Of a DNA stretch of 64,000 nt, positions 24,486 to 37,447 are shown piece after piece. Source of the DNA: Cryptomeria japonica. Its lineage: Eukaryota; Streptophyta; Pinopsida; Cupressales; Cupressaceae. The notes below the pieces were generated by a model. It was not told the origin of the DNA and made no database searches. It saw only the letters and a list, made by a program, of their open reading frames with translations. The stretch lies in the NCBI RefSeq assembly GCF_030272615.1, contig NC_081414.1:826881896-826945895 (forward strand), read 5' to 3'. Each line of letters begins with the position of its first letter. Position 1 is the stretch's first letter. A program made the translations under genes and the position numbers.

Positions 24486-24709
24486 GTCAGGATTTTATTT
24501 TCTGGTTTGGGCCGAATCCCAGGTTGGTTGTTCCCCACCCTGAGCTTATTAAAGAGATATTGTCCACTAAATTTGGCAACTATCCAAAGCCTCCAGATAA
24601 TCCCCTTTCAAGACAATTGGTTGGACAGGGACTTGTGGGGTTGAAAGGTGAGAAATGGGCTCAGCACAGAAGATTCATCAATCCTGCTTTCCATATGGAT
24701 TTGTTGAAG
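24486..24709 (+). pseudogene. P450 exon 2
   Basis: Begins after TATAG at 24485 and completes the Gly codon split with exon 1. Contains FWFGPNPRLVV, PELIKEIL, LVGQGLVGLKGEKW and the helix-C motif WAQHRR, ending NPAFHMDLLK at a donor (AAG followed by GTAAGG) at 24710. Exons 1 and 2 together give exactly 165 codons, phase 0. The 205-bp intron between them is GT-AG. Confidence 0.88.
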
Positions 24710-25287
24710 GTAAGGCACTGGATGTCTCTATTTATGTCTTAAATTAGGATCAATATATGTTTTTTTTCAATAAAAATGGATTATTCCACTAAACTTTTTT
24801 ATTAATATTTTTTATTTTTTACACAGGATTCAAAGAGCATACCAGAGAAAAGAACCTTGGGAAGAAAACCTCTGGTCATAGCTCATAAAATAAACCTATA
24901 GTATCTAACGGATCAATTTATACACCCTGCCCAAAACCACATACAAAATGCGGTCACAACACATATAATATCAGTTTTGCATAGAGCCCATATGACAATT
25001 TGCCCAAAAAACCCATCAGATAATTTTCAAATGTAGACTCCATAGCTGTTGTCAATGGAAGAAGACAAAATTTTCCAAAGCCCTGTTGCAAATCCCATGA
25101 GCCAAAAACCTTCCTACCAAAAAAGAAAGTATCAAAAAAACTTTGGAAAAACATTATTATATCAAATACGATGACCTCGAACTCTTCTCCAGACAACGAA
25201 CATGAATACTTGAAATGAAAGAGGAAAGCGTGAATAATTATCATCATAAAATTTTACATCGACATTACTCAAGAAAATCATATGACT

Positions 25288-28200
25288 ATTGCTGCAAACC
25301 TTCCAATACCCTAGAAGGAATTTCCTCAAAACCCACATCTCGCTGAATAGCATTGCTATCAATGGCTAAATTTGCCAAATAATCTGCAATCTTATTAACT
25401 TCTCTGTAACAATGGGATACCAAGAAAGATTCAAACAATTCTAATTTTTTAAAAATGTGATCAAGTTTATACTACAATATCCAACAATTCGATTTCTTTT
25501 TCATAACACATTGAATAATCACCATAGAATCACCTTCAATTATTAAGTCCTTAATTCCCAAAGAGATTGCCATATCCAATCCAAAAGACAAAGCATGAAA
25601 TTCCACATAATTGTTAGTTTTAAAACCAATAGCATGACACTTAGCTCGAATAAAATTTGCATTGTGATCATAAATTACCATGCCTACCCCAGCCAGCCTA
25701 GGGTTGCCATGAGAGGTCCCATCAAAATTCAGTTTAAAGTGCCCCTGCGGAGGAGGTTTCCATCTAGCAAAGCATCTCTTACCTATTGCATCATTCTTTT
25801 TTAAATTTGAACCATGAGAGAGTAAAACTGATAGCAACTTCCAAACTCTAGTAACTCTACTATCCCAGTGCGAAAAAGAAGTAAGATTTTCCAAATTCTT
25901 ATAAATAAATGACAAAGCAACCTTAGAGATTGAAGACTCAATTTTTAATAGAACCTCAGACACAGGAGACTTTATTTTTTTAAATATCCCGTTGTTTCTC
26001 TCTAGCCAAATATTCCAAATCACAATAGATGAAGATATGATCCAAAGGCATGCATAAAAAGATGAGGCAAACATAAAGGACCAAGATCTAAAATGGGAAA
26101 TGAGATCCTTACCAATAAAAAAGGATATATTTAAGTTCTCAAACAACCACTGCCAACATTCATAAGCATAATCACAATGTAGGAACAGGTGTGAAGAAGA
26201 TTCCAAATTTTGGTTACAAAGGACACAAGGGAAAACAACAGTAATACCAAGCCTGTCTAGTCTCATACCTGTAAGGACTCTATCTTGAACTGCCAACCAA
26301 GAAAAGGCTCTAGCTTTGGGAAGACAGGCTAAATGCCAAAATAACTAATAAGGCCAAGAAGATAAATCTTTAGCAACCATAAGAGAGTTGTAACCATCTT
26401 TAACAGTGTACTTACCATAAATATTATTTGTCCAAATAGGCTCATCATTAGAATAAGAAAGAAATACAATTCTATCCCCCAAAATCTTTTCAAAATCTAA
26501 TTTCATGCTTTGATCAACATCTAAGAAATCAATCGACTTCCATCTAGCTAGCTTAAGGGGTCCACTAGTCACAATTTCAAAATAATCTGCTACAAAAACA
26601 CCCCAAAGGGAGGAAAGAATAGTGATTAGAGGAGACCAATCCCTAATATTCACCAAAGGTTTGTGTCCATTCCATACTTCATCCCAGAATCTGACCTTTC
26701 TACCATTAAGAACAATCCATGAGAGATGAGGCAAAATAACTGATCTACATTTACAAAGGAAATTCCAAATAGCAGAACCCGAAGGAAAATTTGAGACTTT
26801 AAAAATGTACTCTCTCGGTCCATTATTTAAATATTTGGAAAACATAATCTATGCCCATAAGGAGCTAGGCTTGACATATAATTTCCAAACCAATTTAGCA
26901 CCTAAGGCTAAATTCAAATTCTCTAGACTCCGAATTCCTATTCCCCCATGTTCCTTAGGCAAACATACCTTATCCCATGCAACTAAAGGGAGTTTCTTCT
27001 TGCCATCTTTATTATTGTAACAAAGAAAATCTCTAAGAGTATCTTGTAAACTAACTATGGCTGCTTTTGGAGACTTCAAAACATACATGAGATATATGGG
27101 AACAACATTCAAAACAAACTTGATGAGAACAATTTTACCCGCCAAAGCTAACCATCTATGATTCCATGAGAGAATTCTTTTAGAAATGACCGAAATAATC
27201 TTATCCCAAAAACCAATCTTATCTTGTTTAACAAAGAAAGGAATCCCAAGGTAAGTACATGGAAGATTTCTAGTCTCAAATCCCCAAAAGGATTGCAACC
27301 TATGCTGAACCAGTTGTGATATATTAAGGAAAAAAATCTTTGATTTATCACCATTCACTTTCTGACCAGGAAATGATGCATAATTTTGTATTATTCCTTT
27401 AATCACTTTTGCCTCAACTAATGAAGCATGTCCAAATATTAGAGTATCATCTACAAAGAGACAATGATAAATACTTTGGAGAATATATTGAATCCTTATA
27501 GCTTTCCAAAGCCCCCCCACTTTAGCAGCCCTAATAGCCCAACTAAAGGTTTCAACTAGGAGAATAAACAAAAAGGGAGAAAGGGGATCTCCCTATTTCA
27601 AACCCCTAGAGGAAGTGAAAAAACCACAAGGAGAACCATTAATTAAAAATGAGAATCTTGCAGAAGAAATAAATGTAGGAATCCATTTGACCCAGGCCTT
27701 GGAAAAACCTAACTTCTCAAGAACATCACATAAAGCCCCCCACTCTACTCTATCATAAGCCTTCATCATGTCTAGTTTAAGTATCATGACTGGGGTTCTT
27801 TGGATGAAAATAGAATGCAACACCTCATGTGCCCTCTATCATCTCCCTTCCGGGAACAAAACCACCTTGCTCCAATGAAATGATCCTAGGTAGAATTTTT
27901 GCCAACCTAAGGGAAATTGGCTTCGTAAATATCTTATAGAAAGTGTTACATAAAGAAATGGGGCGAAAGTCAACAAAAGTCTTAGTATCCTTTTTTTTAG
28001 GAATAATTGCAATCATTTTAGTATTAAGTTCTTTTAAAATGGACCTATTTCTCCTAGATTCCTCGAGAGCCAATAAAACATCATTTCCCACAAAATCCCA
28101 ACATTTCTAAAAAAATTAAGGAGTAAAACCATCTGGTCCCGGGGTTTTATCCGGATTCATGGCAAAGACAACACTCTTAACTTCTTCTAAGGAAAAGGAG

Positions 28201-29523
28201 ACATAAACATCTTATTGTCTTCCAAAGATACTAAAGGAGGAATATTAGATATAATATCATTGCTAAGATTTCCATTTTCCAAAAATAATAATGACTTAAA
28301 AAACCTAACTGCCTCTGAAGCAATGTCCTCTGGCTCTATCAATAAATTCTCATTCTGACACTGAATACAAGATATCCTATTCTTACATCTTTTAATCTTA
28401 GTTGAAGAATGAAAAAAATTTGTGTTCTTGTCACCATCTGAAAGCCGTAACTCTCTAGATTTTTGTCTCCAATAGATTTCCTCTCTAGCTAACACCTCCT
28501 CAAGTTGTAATTTTAGTGACTTCAATTCATTAAAAACTTGTGGCACCATACCATGTTGAAGCACATAAGTATTAAAACACTCTTGATCGTATCTTGAATC
28601 CTTTGTTTCTCCTAAAAAATGTTCTTAAAATGCGAGATATTCCATTCCCTAATATTCAATTTCAAATAACTTAACTTCTTAGTAATCTGAAACATACGGG
28701 ACCCAAAATAAAAAGGAGTAGAATTCCACCATTTCATAAGCAGAGGCAAAAAGGAAGAATCACTAAACCACATGGGCTCAAATTTAAATGGAGACTTAAA
28801 AGAAGCCTTATCCTCAATAACTGAAAGGGAAATTGGAAAATGATCAGAACCTGAGACCAGTAGAATAGAGGAAAAGAATTCAAAATCTAAATCAATCCAA
28901 TTCTCAGATAACAAAAACCGATGTAATCTCTCAGCAATCTGAGAAAAATCCCTTCTCATGTTTGTCCATGTGAAAACCCCATTCTGAGACTTACAATCAA
29001 AAAGGCTCATATCAGAAATGAAATCCCCAAAGTCATCCATAATCCTTTTATTAGGGAAAGCACCTCCTCTTTTCTCATCTAAATCAGTGATAGCATTTAA
29101 ATCACCCCCAAAGATAATAAAGGAACCATGTTTTAAGGGAGAAGAAATCCTCTTTAATTCACCCCATAACTTACTCTTCCCTTGAATTCTTGATAGAGCA
29201 TAAATGTTAAAAAGCCAAAATTTAACCTTTGAAATCTTGCTTATAACTAAAGCCAACATCCAATTTGTAACAGATGCCACTCATTGTACCTCAATATTAT
29301 AATTATTCCAAAGTAGTGCTAAACCTTCTGAAGCACCACAAGCCGAAGAAGAAAGAAAATTACACCTTCTCCAAGATGAAAAAACCAAATCAATAGACTC
29401 CTTTGACAACTTTGTTTCTTGCAACATAAAAATATCACACTTAATGAAGTCCATTTGGGACTTAATTAAGCGTCTCTTGTTAGGGGCATTTAAGCCCCTA
29501 ACATTCCAAGAAATAATTCTCAT
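25288..29523 (-). pseudogene. LINE ORF2: AP endonuclease, reverse transcriptase, RNase H
   Basis: The ATG at 29523 opens an APE-type endonuclease (ISWNVRGLN, LQETKLS, FGGDLNAI, GSDHFPIS) to about 28612. Reverse transcriptase blocks follow from about 28091 (IAIIPKK, DFRPISLCN, QGGFVPGR, LKLDMMKAYDRVEW) to the catalytic FVDDTLIF near 27450, where Val replaces the more usual Ala. A thumb and zinc-finger-like segment lies near 26230 (FPCVLCNQN, SSHLFLHCDYA). An RNase H of the plant L1 type follows (NFDGTSHGNP, NYVEFHAL, IEGDS), with its last motif SHCYREVNKIAD near 25400. In-frame stops lie at 29281, 27593, 26849, 26345 and 25472. Frame changes fall between 28612 and 28564, between 28187 and 28091, and near 27825. 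The encoded enzyme would copy element RNA at nicked target DNA. Confidence 0.85.
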
Positions 29524-29528
29524 TGTCC

Positions 29529-31687
29529 TCAAGGGGAGGCCGAATCTCCCCTCTTCCCATTAATCGAAGAATTTTTGCTTTCCCCAAAGCAACCTTGCAA
29601 ATTACGTTTCACAACCCCTGATCTTGTCACAGGTGGACTAGTCACGAATCTTTTACTCCTCTTTCTTTTTACACTTACAGGAGTTAGGCATGTTTTCTTA
29701 GGCCTACCAAGAGAGACCGAATGCCTCTCTTGCCCACCAACAGGAGAAAGGGACAAAGTCTTTTGAATTCCAGCATCAAATTCCATTTGAGTCTTAAGAT
29801 TATTTGGAGGCCTACCTCTCCTAGGAGAAATCATCGATGGTGAAAAAACTGGAGTTGTTTGGACAATTGGTAAACTCTTGCATGACTTTGGAGAAGCCAG
29901 GATAAATGGATTATCTTCAAAACCCAACTCTGTTGTAGCCAAAACCGCAAAAGGATTAGCAGATGTAGAAATTGGAAGGGTCAAGTTTATACCCCCCAAA
30001 TCATTCTCAATTGAACAAACAACTCTATCAGTAATACCCTCATCCATTTGATGTGCATGACTGTTAAAAATATCATGTACTTTCTGAACCAGATTCTCAT
30101 CTAGCATAATAACAGGGACAACCTCTGATGGATTACTATTCCCTAAGAAAGATTCATTAGCCATATTAATTTCAACATTCAAAGGGGAATTATTAGACAC
30201 CAAATTCTTAATTTCCTGAACTAAAGAAGCATCATTAGGAAAACCTATGACAGGTACTTGTTTAATAGTTTCCATATCAACCACTGCATTTTGATCTAAA
30301 TTCACATTCTTTGAAGAATCCAAAACCTCCTTTTGAGTGCATGAAGAGAAATTGTCGTCCTTACCCTTTGTGTGATTATTTGGCATCTTAGGGCAATCTA
30401 TCATCAATGGGTGATCTACTCCATTCATCGGGGGATTACCATCCACTATACCCCCGTTATTAGAAAATGTCTTCAGTAAATACGAAAGTGAGACCGAAGC
30501 CAAAGTGTGATCATTTGGTTTCCCAGAACTATGACATAATGGATTATTTTCAAGATTAATGTGACCTGTTTCTACCAATTTATGCAAAGAGACATTTCCA
30601 CATCCTTCAATCAAAGGTCCCGCCAATAAACTATCTTTATTAATGGATTTAGGGACAGAGTCAACAACCTACTGGTTTTTCTTAAAATCCATAAGTAAAG
30701 GAGCATCCGAAAGTAAAGGAGACTTAAGAATCTCCGTATCTAATTTCTCAATTAACTGGTGCCAAATACCATCATGAGACTTGATATTACAAGTACGGGG
30801 GCAAACATTGTTAGGGTTAATAAGAACACAAATTTTTACCAGAACCTCCCCCTCCACAAAGTCCATTTTAGATGTTAAAAAAGTTCCAATAGTATTTCCA
30901 ATTTTCTCAAGAACATCTAAATCCATAAATTCAAAAGGAATTTTAGGTAAACCAAACTAGAAAGGAATAAGTTTCGAACTAGACCAAGAAGGAAAAAAAA
31001 GAGGTTTCCAAGCCACAATTGAAATTAAATGTTTTCCAAACCACTGATGTGAAGTTCTTAATACCTCATCTCTGAAAGTAGGAGAATCAAAGACAATAAT
31101 AAAAGCATTCGCAGACAATAATTGAAAATAATGCATATCCCCCAATCTTTTCTACAATTTATGATAAAGCTTTAACAAACTAATTTGATCCCCCCAAATT
31201 TCCCCAGAAATAGCATTCGTATGCAAACAATTCACTTTCTTATCGACATAAAACCTAAAAGATCGATACAAGGGATAGGAGCCCAAACCTATGATGAAGA
31301 AACCTCGGGAAGAATTTGATTAGAAGGAATCTTACTTACCTTTTCTATACTAGCTTCCTTGAGGTTCACATTTACCTTATTTCCCACCTGCTGTGAAGAA
31401 ACAGAAACCCTAGCCGCAGTCTCCTTATTTGCCAAGCCAACAATCCTAGCAAATGTTCGTTGATTGCCCAGATCCAAAGACCATTTCCTCGAAAATCCCT
31501 TGAATTGCTTCTCAGAATTCTCATGATTCGCACCATTATTAAAACGCCCTTGAGTGAATCTCCTTCCATTGTTATTCTGCCTCCATGCCACACTGCATCT
31601 GTTTCCAAAGAATCCTTGAAAGTATTTTGAAATTGGCTGAAAAACCTTGTTATTTCCACTCCGGTTTACCTGTATCGCCATGTCCAT
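29529..31687 (-). pseudogene. LINE ORF1 (DUF4283-like nucleic-acid-binding protein)
   Basis: Starts at the ATG at 31687 with a basic Asn/Gln/Arg-rich N-terminus. From about 31145 to 30750 it has the DUF4283 pattern of plant L1 ORF1 proteins (FRDEVLRTSHQWFGKHLISI, then the LEKIGNTIGTFL stretch). DUF4283 proteins bind the element RNA. The CCHC zinc knuckle often found after it is not visible. The C-terminal part is long and low-complexity, ending in Arg/Pro-rich segments. In-frame stops occur at 30957 and 30669, and the region just before 31145 is also disturbed. ORF1 ends at TGA 29531-29529, 5 bp before the ORF2 ATG at 29523. Confidence 0.75.
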
Positions 31688-33892
31688 CCATTTGCCTTTC
31701 GTGTAGACCCACTGCAGAACATGAGGCGGGTCTTCCTAGCCCACATCCGCCCATGAATCCAAATGTCCTCTATCAACCATGTCTGATCACTATATTATGC
31801 TAATTTGATGTTACCCCAACTGTAGCAATGACAATGCAAGCAAAATTTTACTAACAATGAACCTCAAGATGATTGGCAGGTGTCGTCCTTTGCTACTGTC
31901 ACAAACAAGTCTGAGTATGAAAAATTTATCTGCTACTAACAGTCTGAAAACCTCCTCCCAAATGTCGATCTCCAAACCAAATGATAGCATCTTCACTAAT
32001 TAGTTGTGGAGGCCTTGCGTGGCTAATTTGAACAGTACTGCCCCTGATATGTAGATCACTAGCTAGGGCAGATCTAGGATTTAATGGCTGCCTACTATAG
32101 ACATCACCAACTAGGGCAGATCTAGGGTTTAGTAGTCGCCACTTTGGTGTGAGAGTTCTTGCATGTTCCCTTTCAAATTGGAGGAGCTCCGCGTAATTCT
32201 GAGTAGAACCTTTTTAATTTTCCTTTTATAATCTGCAGACAAATTTAATCAATCAATCGGTCACCTGATCTTTTGGATTCTCAGATCTGTCTCTTTGATT
32301 CTCTTTACGACACAGGCCTTCCAACAATCTTCAAACATCGAACATCTCCAGCAGTGATATTTCACAGTACGATCTAATATCCTCCACAAGTATTCCCTTG
32401 GACATTTTGATGGTCTCTGCTTCAATTTACCTTAAATCTATAGGGTGAAGAGTTACAGGATTTTTGTTAGGACTGTTGTAGGTGTGTCCAAAGTCTGGCT
32501 CGGGCTTCCTTTGTTATATTTTACATGCCTTGATAAATTAACCTGTGCATGTTCCTTTCATTGACAATACACATGATCATAAGGATGATAAACAACAGTT
32601 GAATCAAAATGCGATAAAGAAGAGCCCAAGTTCCTTGTCGAAATTTGTTTAATTGTCCAGGAAATCGCATATTTGGATGAAATTGAAAGGGAAATCAACA
32701 AGAAGCCCAGAAGCCCCAACCTTTCCTACAATTCATAAAACCGCTACAACTGGACCACTGATCTTACTGGAGAAACTTTAGAATTCTTGCATTTCGTTGC
32801 TTAGAAAGCCGATCGCTTCCAAAACATCAAAACAACCACTATTTCCCCCAATTTCACAATCTTTGCCTGCCATCACATCTAATTAGGACCAATATTATAT
32901 AATATATAAATCAGTCTTTTTAGAGAGAAATCTATAAAGTTCCTACTAGTAAATAGCCATAGATGTACTTTTCACATCAATCTTCTTAATGTTTCAAGGG
33001 GGTTAATTGTTTGAGGTTGTTTAATATATAATTAATATTAATTTTTAAGATGATTATAATAATATTGTTTAATTTGAATATATAATTAATTATAACAATA
33101 TTGATTTCTTTTTTTCATAAATAATTTTCAGCATTTTATTGATTAAAAAAAATATACATATTGAAAAAAAAAGATGAATTCAAGATCACATCTAAAAAAA
33201 ACAAACTCATTACATAATTAAAATTATGTCATATATATATATACACACAGACAATCTCTTTTCATAATTTTTTAAAACTCTGTTTCTGATTTCTGCTAAC
33301 CTAGATCAAGAAGGATAAAACCCTCTATCCAAGCAACCATGAGCGGATTATTGGGCCTTCACTATTTGCAGAGCCAGGGTGATTCCTCTGTTTATAAGTA
33401 ATCGCAAGGACAAGTAGTGCCTCCATAGAATATGTCTCCATGGCCAAATTTTGCAATTGGGCGTCATAAGAAGTAGTGGTCAGAGTTTGAGTCATGAACC
33501 TGAAAGTTAAAAATCATATTCAAGGAGATTCTAGTGTCGAATCTTAAGCCATTCTACAAGATGTTTATTGTAAGGTCATAAGATTTAAGGCCAATTTTCT
33601 TCCTATTGAACTCTCTACTATCATTCTGTTGATGGATCATAGAATGTGATTAGAAACATTGATATCACTCAATCTAATTCAGAAACAACAAATATAAATA
33701 CTAATATAATGTAGATATCATTAAGTTTCAATATGATAGAAAAATTAACTCAGTGAGGAAACCCATGCCCCTGCTGCCCTGGATTGGCATATCTTTAGTG
33801 AAGGGCTATATCTGAGTGCAACACCTGGTCAATTTGACAGAGTAGAAACTTTTTAACTATTGACCTTGTGAGAATTCTTTGCAAGCAGAAGA

Positions 33893-34382
33893 GTGGAGAG
33901 TAGATCCAGTTCTCTTAAATTGAGATACCACTGAGATGTCTTGACTGTTGCTTTTTGAATACCGATATTGTGAGCCAATCTTTAAAAGTTATATCTTAAA
34001 TATATTCCAGATACACGACTCTGCCAAAGCAAAAAAAAACTGTAATCTGTTAGAAGCTACGCAGATTATTTTATAAGTGTTTCTCTATTTTGAAGTTCAT
34101 ATTCAGAATTTCATAGGAATAAACTTATATATTGTAATTACAGAGTGTGATTCTAAAAAATGTGAATAGCAGTGCCGATTTTTTAGGATGAATAGAGCAA
34201 ATTGATATTGTCAGCTGCATCAGAACTTTAAGTGCTAAAGAAATGCCAATATGTTGGACGAATGGAGTAAAATAATATTATGAATTAATTTTATTTAATC
34301 TACTGGCCAGTGGAGAGTATACCTAGCTCTCTTGAATTGAAATACTACTGAAATGTCTTGACTGATGCTTTTTGAATACAGT
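33893..34382. repeat. Imperfect ~73-bp direct repeat in the P450 intron
   Basis: 33893-33965 and 34310-34382 match at roughly 80 percent (both contain GTCTTGACTG and GCTTTTTGAATAC), 417 bp apart. It marks an old local duplication in the remnant of the P450 intron. No P450 exon sequence is visible inside it. Confidence 0.6.
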
Positions 34383-34721
34383 TTTTCTGCTCCTATCTTT
34401 AGAAGTTAGAAACATAGATTCAGTTACTGTAAATTTAAATATCTAGGAAACAGAATTCAATCGCCAATGTAAAATGATATTAAAGAAGGTCAAGCTATTA
34501 GTTTGGAGTGGGTAAGCAATTCGTCTAATAAGTGAAACAAAAAGCAGAGATATTTTCCAAATCTACTCAAATTATCTTAGCAAAATTTATTCACAGAAGG
34601 TAATGGGAAGCAATACCCAATTTAACAAGTAATAACAATCATATTTAAACAAACACTGGAATTCGAATTCAAAAGCGTATTTTGGGTTTGTCTCACAAAA
34701 TATTATATGAATGTTTTGTAG

Positions 34722-35114
34722 GTGGGAATGATCATAAATGAGGCCTTGAGACTTTATCCACCTGCAGTGTTCCTCTTGCGACAGGCATGTGAGCCAATGA
34801 AACTTGTGCTTCCGATCCTTGCATTCCACCATGATCCTGCTTTGTGGGGAAATAATGCCAATGATTTTGACCCAGGGCGATTTAGCGAAGGAATTGCAAA
34901 GGCTACAAAACATCCAATGGCATTCATGCCCTTTGGATTAGGTCCAACAATCTGTGTGGGTCAGAATTTTGCCTTGTTGGAAGCAAAATTAGTGCTGGCT
35001 ATGATTCTGCAAAAGTTTTCTTTTGTCACTTCACCTTCTTATACTCATGCTCCTTTGCAATTTCTCACTCTACGACCTCAATACGGAGCTCAGGTTATCT
35101 TCCACGTAGACTAA
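34722..35114 (+). pseudogene. P450 last exon
   Basis: Preceded by the acceptor TTTTGTAG. Encodes VGMIINEALRLYPP (K-helix ExxR present), HHDPALWG, FDPGRF, the cysteine loop FGLGPTICVG and a normal clan-72 C-terminus (HAPLQFLTLRPQYG) to TAA at 35112. It has a short in-frame gap before LPILAFHHD and the heme-loop Arg-to-Thr change. Phase 0, so it is phase-compatible with exon 2 even though the middle exons are gone. Confidence 0.88.
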
Positions 35115-37160
35115 AGTTTGAGAACAGTATTGCCTAGAAACTCCTCTATTATTGAAATTTTATGTGTCGTTTCAATATGTTATAGTATTTATCGATCACC
35201 AAGCTTCAATAGTGCAGATGTCGAATAGCATCTCAAATCAGAAGTCCTGGGAAAAATCACGAGCTCTCGACATGTTGTAATACTGTTTCCTAATTTATGG
35301 AACGGGAAGGTTTAAGATGAAATCCTATAGACCTTTGAATTATAAACCCAAATGCCATGGATTGTGATTAATTTGTTTTATAGACAAATAAGTTATAGTT
35401 GATTTTGCTATTTACTATTTAAGTATGTTTTCTTATGAAGAATGATAATCAATATTAAATGAGATTATGATAAAAATTAACGATTATGGGAGATGTTCAA
35501 AATAAAAATGGAACGAACCTTTAGGTTGAGAATGTTTATTCATAATTTGTATTCACAAGGTAGGGAGGGATTAGGGGTTGGGACTCTAACAATCATGTAA
35601 AGGGCATCAACCCAATGGTCAAGAAGCACCTATAGAGGTGCAACTATCAGTACAATTTAATGAGCACTAGATCTACATAAGTACATTAGATAAAATCATA
35701 GCTTTAATGCATACAAAAAGTGAACATAAGTTGAATGTGAACATCATGTAGTTTTCACAATCCATATTAAATATATAAACAAATTTATGGATTTAGTCGT
35801 GTTTAATTTTTGTCAACAAAGTTTCAGATCAAACTTCATGATCCATCATCATGATAAGGTAGCCAAAGAAGATAGAAATGACAAATTAGTAGTAGAGGAA
35901 AAACTCTCAATATAAGAGGGTATAGGGTAGAGGATGATAGGTATGAAAGGAAGGGAACCAAATTCAAAATTAAAATGAACCTTTACAATATGAGGACAAA
36001 GAAAAAGATTGAGACAATGAAAACAAATAAAGAAACATAAAATAAACAAAAAAGATAGAAATGTGTAAGGATTAGTTTTAATATATTTTTATATATTTAC
36101 AAACACATCATCTAGAATGAACTCGTGCAAGTATGGTTTCATCTCCTTGGATTTTAGTAGGAATGATAACTTTTAAAATGTTCTAGATTTTGGTTTAATT
36201 GTTGTGTGGCTTAAATAGTAAAATATTATTGATTTTTTTAGTTGTATTTTAACATTATCCCATTTTGTTGCTTCTAGAACTATAAAAGAATAATAGGGCA
36301 CCTATAGACATTTTTTAGTTATAATGCTACATTTCTATAAAATCTGATTTTTTTGTAGGTACACAAATAATAACTAATATACAATATAACAATCATCCTA
36401 ACAAGTTGAAATATTGTAAGCTATTTAATATTGTTTTGAGTTAAAGATAGTATCGATATGTCATAGCTTCTTTAATTTAAAGTTCATACATGTTTATAAC
36501 ATATGTCTAAACTCAAACGTGTTCTTTTAGTTTTTGAGCTTATCCCATATCCCAATATGATAGATTGATGCTTTTTACTAGGTTTTAGTTTTAAAGATGA
36601 ACTTCTACTATGTATTTGTTATACACATCTTTACATTATTATAGGGATATTTAATTAATAATATATTTTACAAAGAAAAAATTCTTTGATCTTCACTATG
36701 ATACATTGGATTTATATCTTAAAGATAGATTGATTACCTTGTTTATAAGTAAACTACAAGGTGAACTCTATGCAATTGTTCTTTATAACTTCTAGGTAAC
36801 TTAAACATTCTACGCATATGTATTAGGAGAAATTAGATTGACTTATATTCAATGTTCACCTAAAATTTGAGAGTGGTTGTTGTACTTTTAAATGACATAA
36901 TTAGTAGTTGTACTCATTTTTGTGTATTAATGACACATGTTAAGTTAAACTATAATTGGTCAACATTTTTTAATTATTTATTCCAAACATTAATGAGAAT
37001 ATATTTTCTATTATTGAAACATATTATGACAAGTACCTTCACAATTATTGAAACATGTTCAACTTGTAGATGCTCTCCCCTAAACAATGATTACATCATT
37101 GATATAAACAAAATTGATTCAATTTTTAATTGAACAAGAGTTGTGTTGCAACAAAGTTCC
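35115..37160. other. AT-rich intergenic DNA downstream of the P450
   Basis: No domain-bearing frame. A small perfect hairpin (GCACCT, 4-base loop, AGGTGC) lies near 35626. Poly(A) sites for the P450 could be in the first 100-200 bp, but no classical AATAAA is seen close to the stop. Confidence 0.4.
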
Positions 37161-37164
37161 TACC

Positions 37165-37320
37165 AAATGCTAGTAGGACAAATTTGAAAAAATAAGGATC
37201 AAATTCCATTTAAGCGGGCAAATTTGAAAAAAGAAGAACCAACTTTGCATTTGGTAGGACAAATTTAAAAAAATAAGGATCGTCTTCCATGTAAGCAAGC
37301 AAATTTGAAAGAACTTGCGA
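37165..37320. repeat. ~81-bp tandem duplication
   Basis: Two units, each with GTAGGACAAATTT and AATAAGGATC then a CCATxTAAGC word, starting near 37173 and 37254. Moderately diverged and noncoding. Confidence 0.65.
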
Positions 37321-37447
37321 AATGTCAATGGTTTAACTGATTTACTTTGATTTGCTTTGAGACTAATTTGTAAAATTTAGTAGTATAGGAGTTCAATAAC
37401 TTTGGGTTGATATAATTGGTACATTGAGAGAATATTTACATTAAAAG

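Larger units (their letters stand above)
24757..32880 (-). mobile_element. L1-type LINE, near full length (8.1 kb), decayed
   Basis: Flanked by a 15-bp target duplication with one mismatch: AATTAGGATCAATAT at 24742-24756 and AATTAGGACCAATAT at 32881-32895. A run of eight T at 24760-24767 is the poly(A) tail of the minus-strand element. Order on the minus strand: 5' UTR (32880 to about 31688), ORF1, ORF2 (endonuclease, reverse transcriptase, RNase H), 3' UTR (about 25287-24757). It sits antisense 47 bp inside P450 intron 2. Both ORFs carry several in-frame stops, and ORF2 also has frame changes, so it is dead. In the 5' UTR a roughly 50-bp unit with AGGGCAGATCTAGG is repeated near 32065 and 32115. 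Confidence 0.88.
24010..35114 (+). pseudogene. Cytochrome P450, CYP72 clan, broken (exons 1, 2 and last only)
   Basis: CYP72-clan P450s are ER-anchored heme monooxygenases, usually about 510-520 residues. Here three exons are visible and encode about 295 residues. Exons 1 and 2 give 165 codons, ending after the helix-C motif WAQHR. The last exon opens with the K-helix motif ExxR (EALR in NEALRLYPP) and runs to the natural C-terminus. Everything from after helix C to helix K is absent, including the oxygen-binding I-helix. I found no trace of it in the 1.8 kb of intron left at 32881-34721. In the last exon about 13 residues are missing between the K-helix part and LPILAFHHD. The PERF motif reads PGRF, and the heme loop reads FGLGPTICVG with Thr where Arg or His binds a heme propionate. 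An 8.1-kb antisense LINE occupies the second intron. By eye the sequence is closest to CYP72/CYP721/CYP734-like proteins. Confidence 0.9.

Noticed and set aside
24010-35114. An intact, functional P450
   Set aside because: The central part of the protein is missing, the heme-loop Arg is replaced by Thr, and a short gap lies in the last exon.
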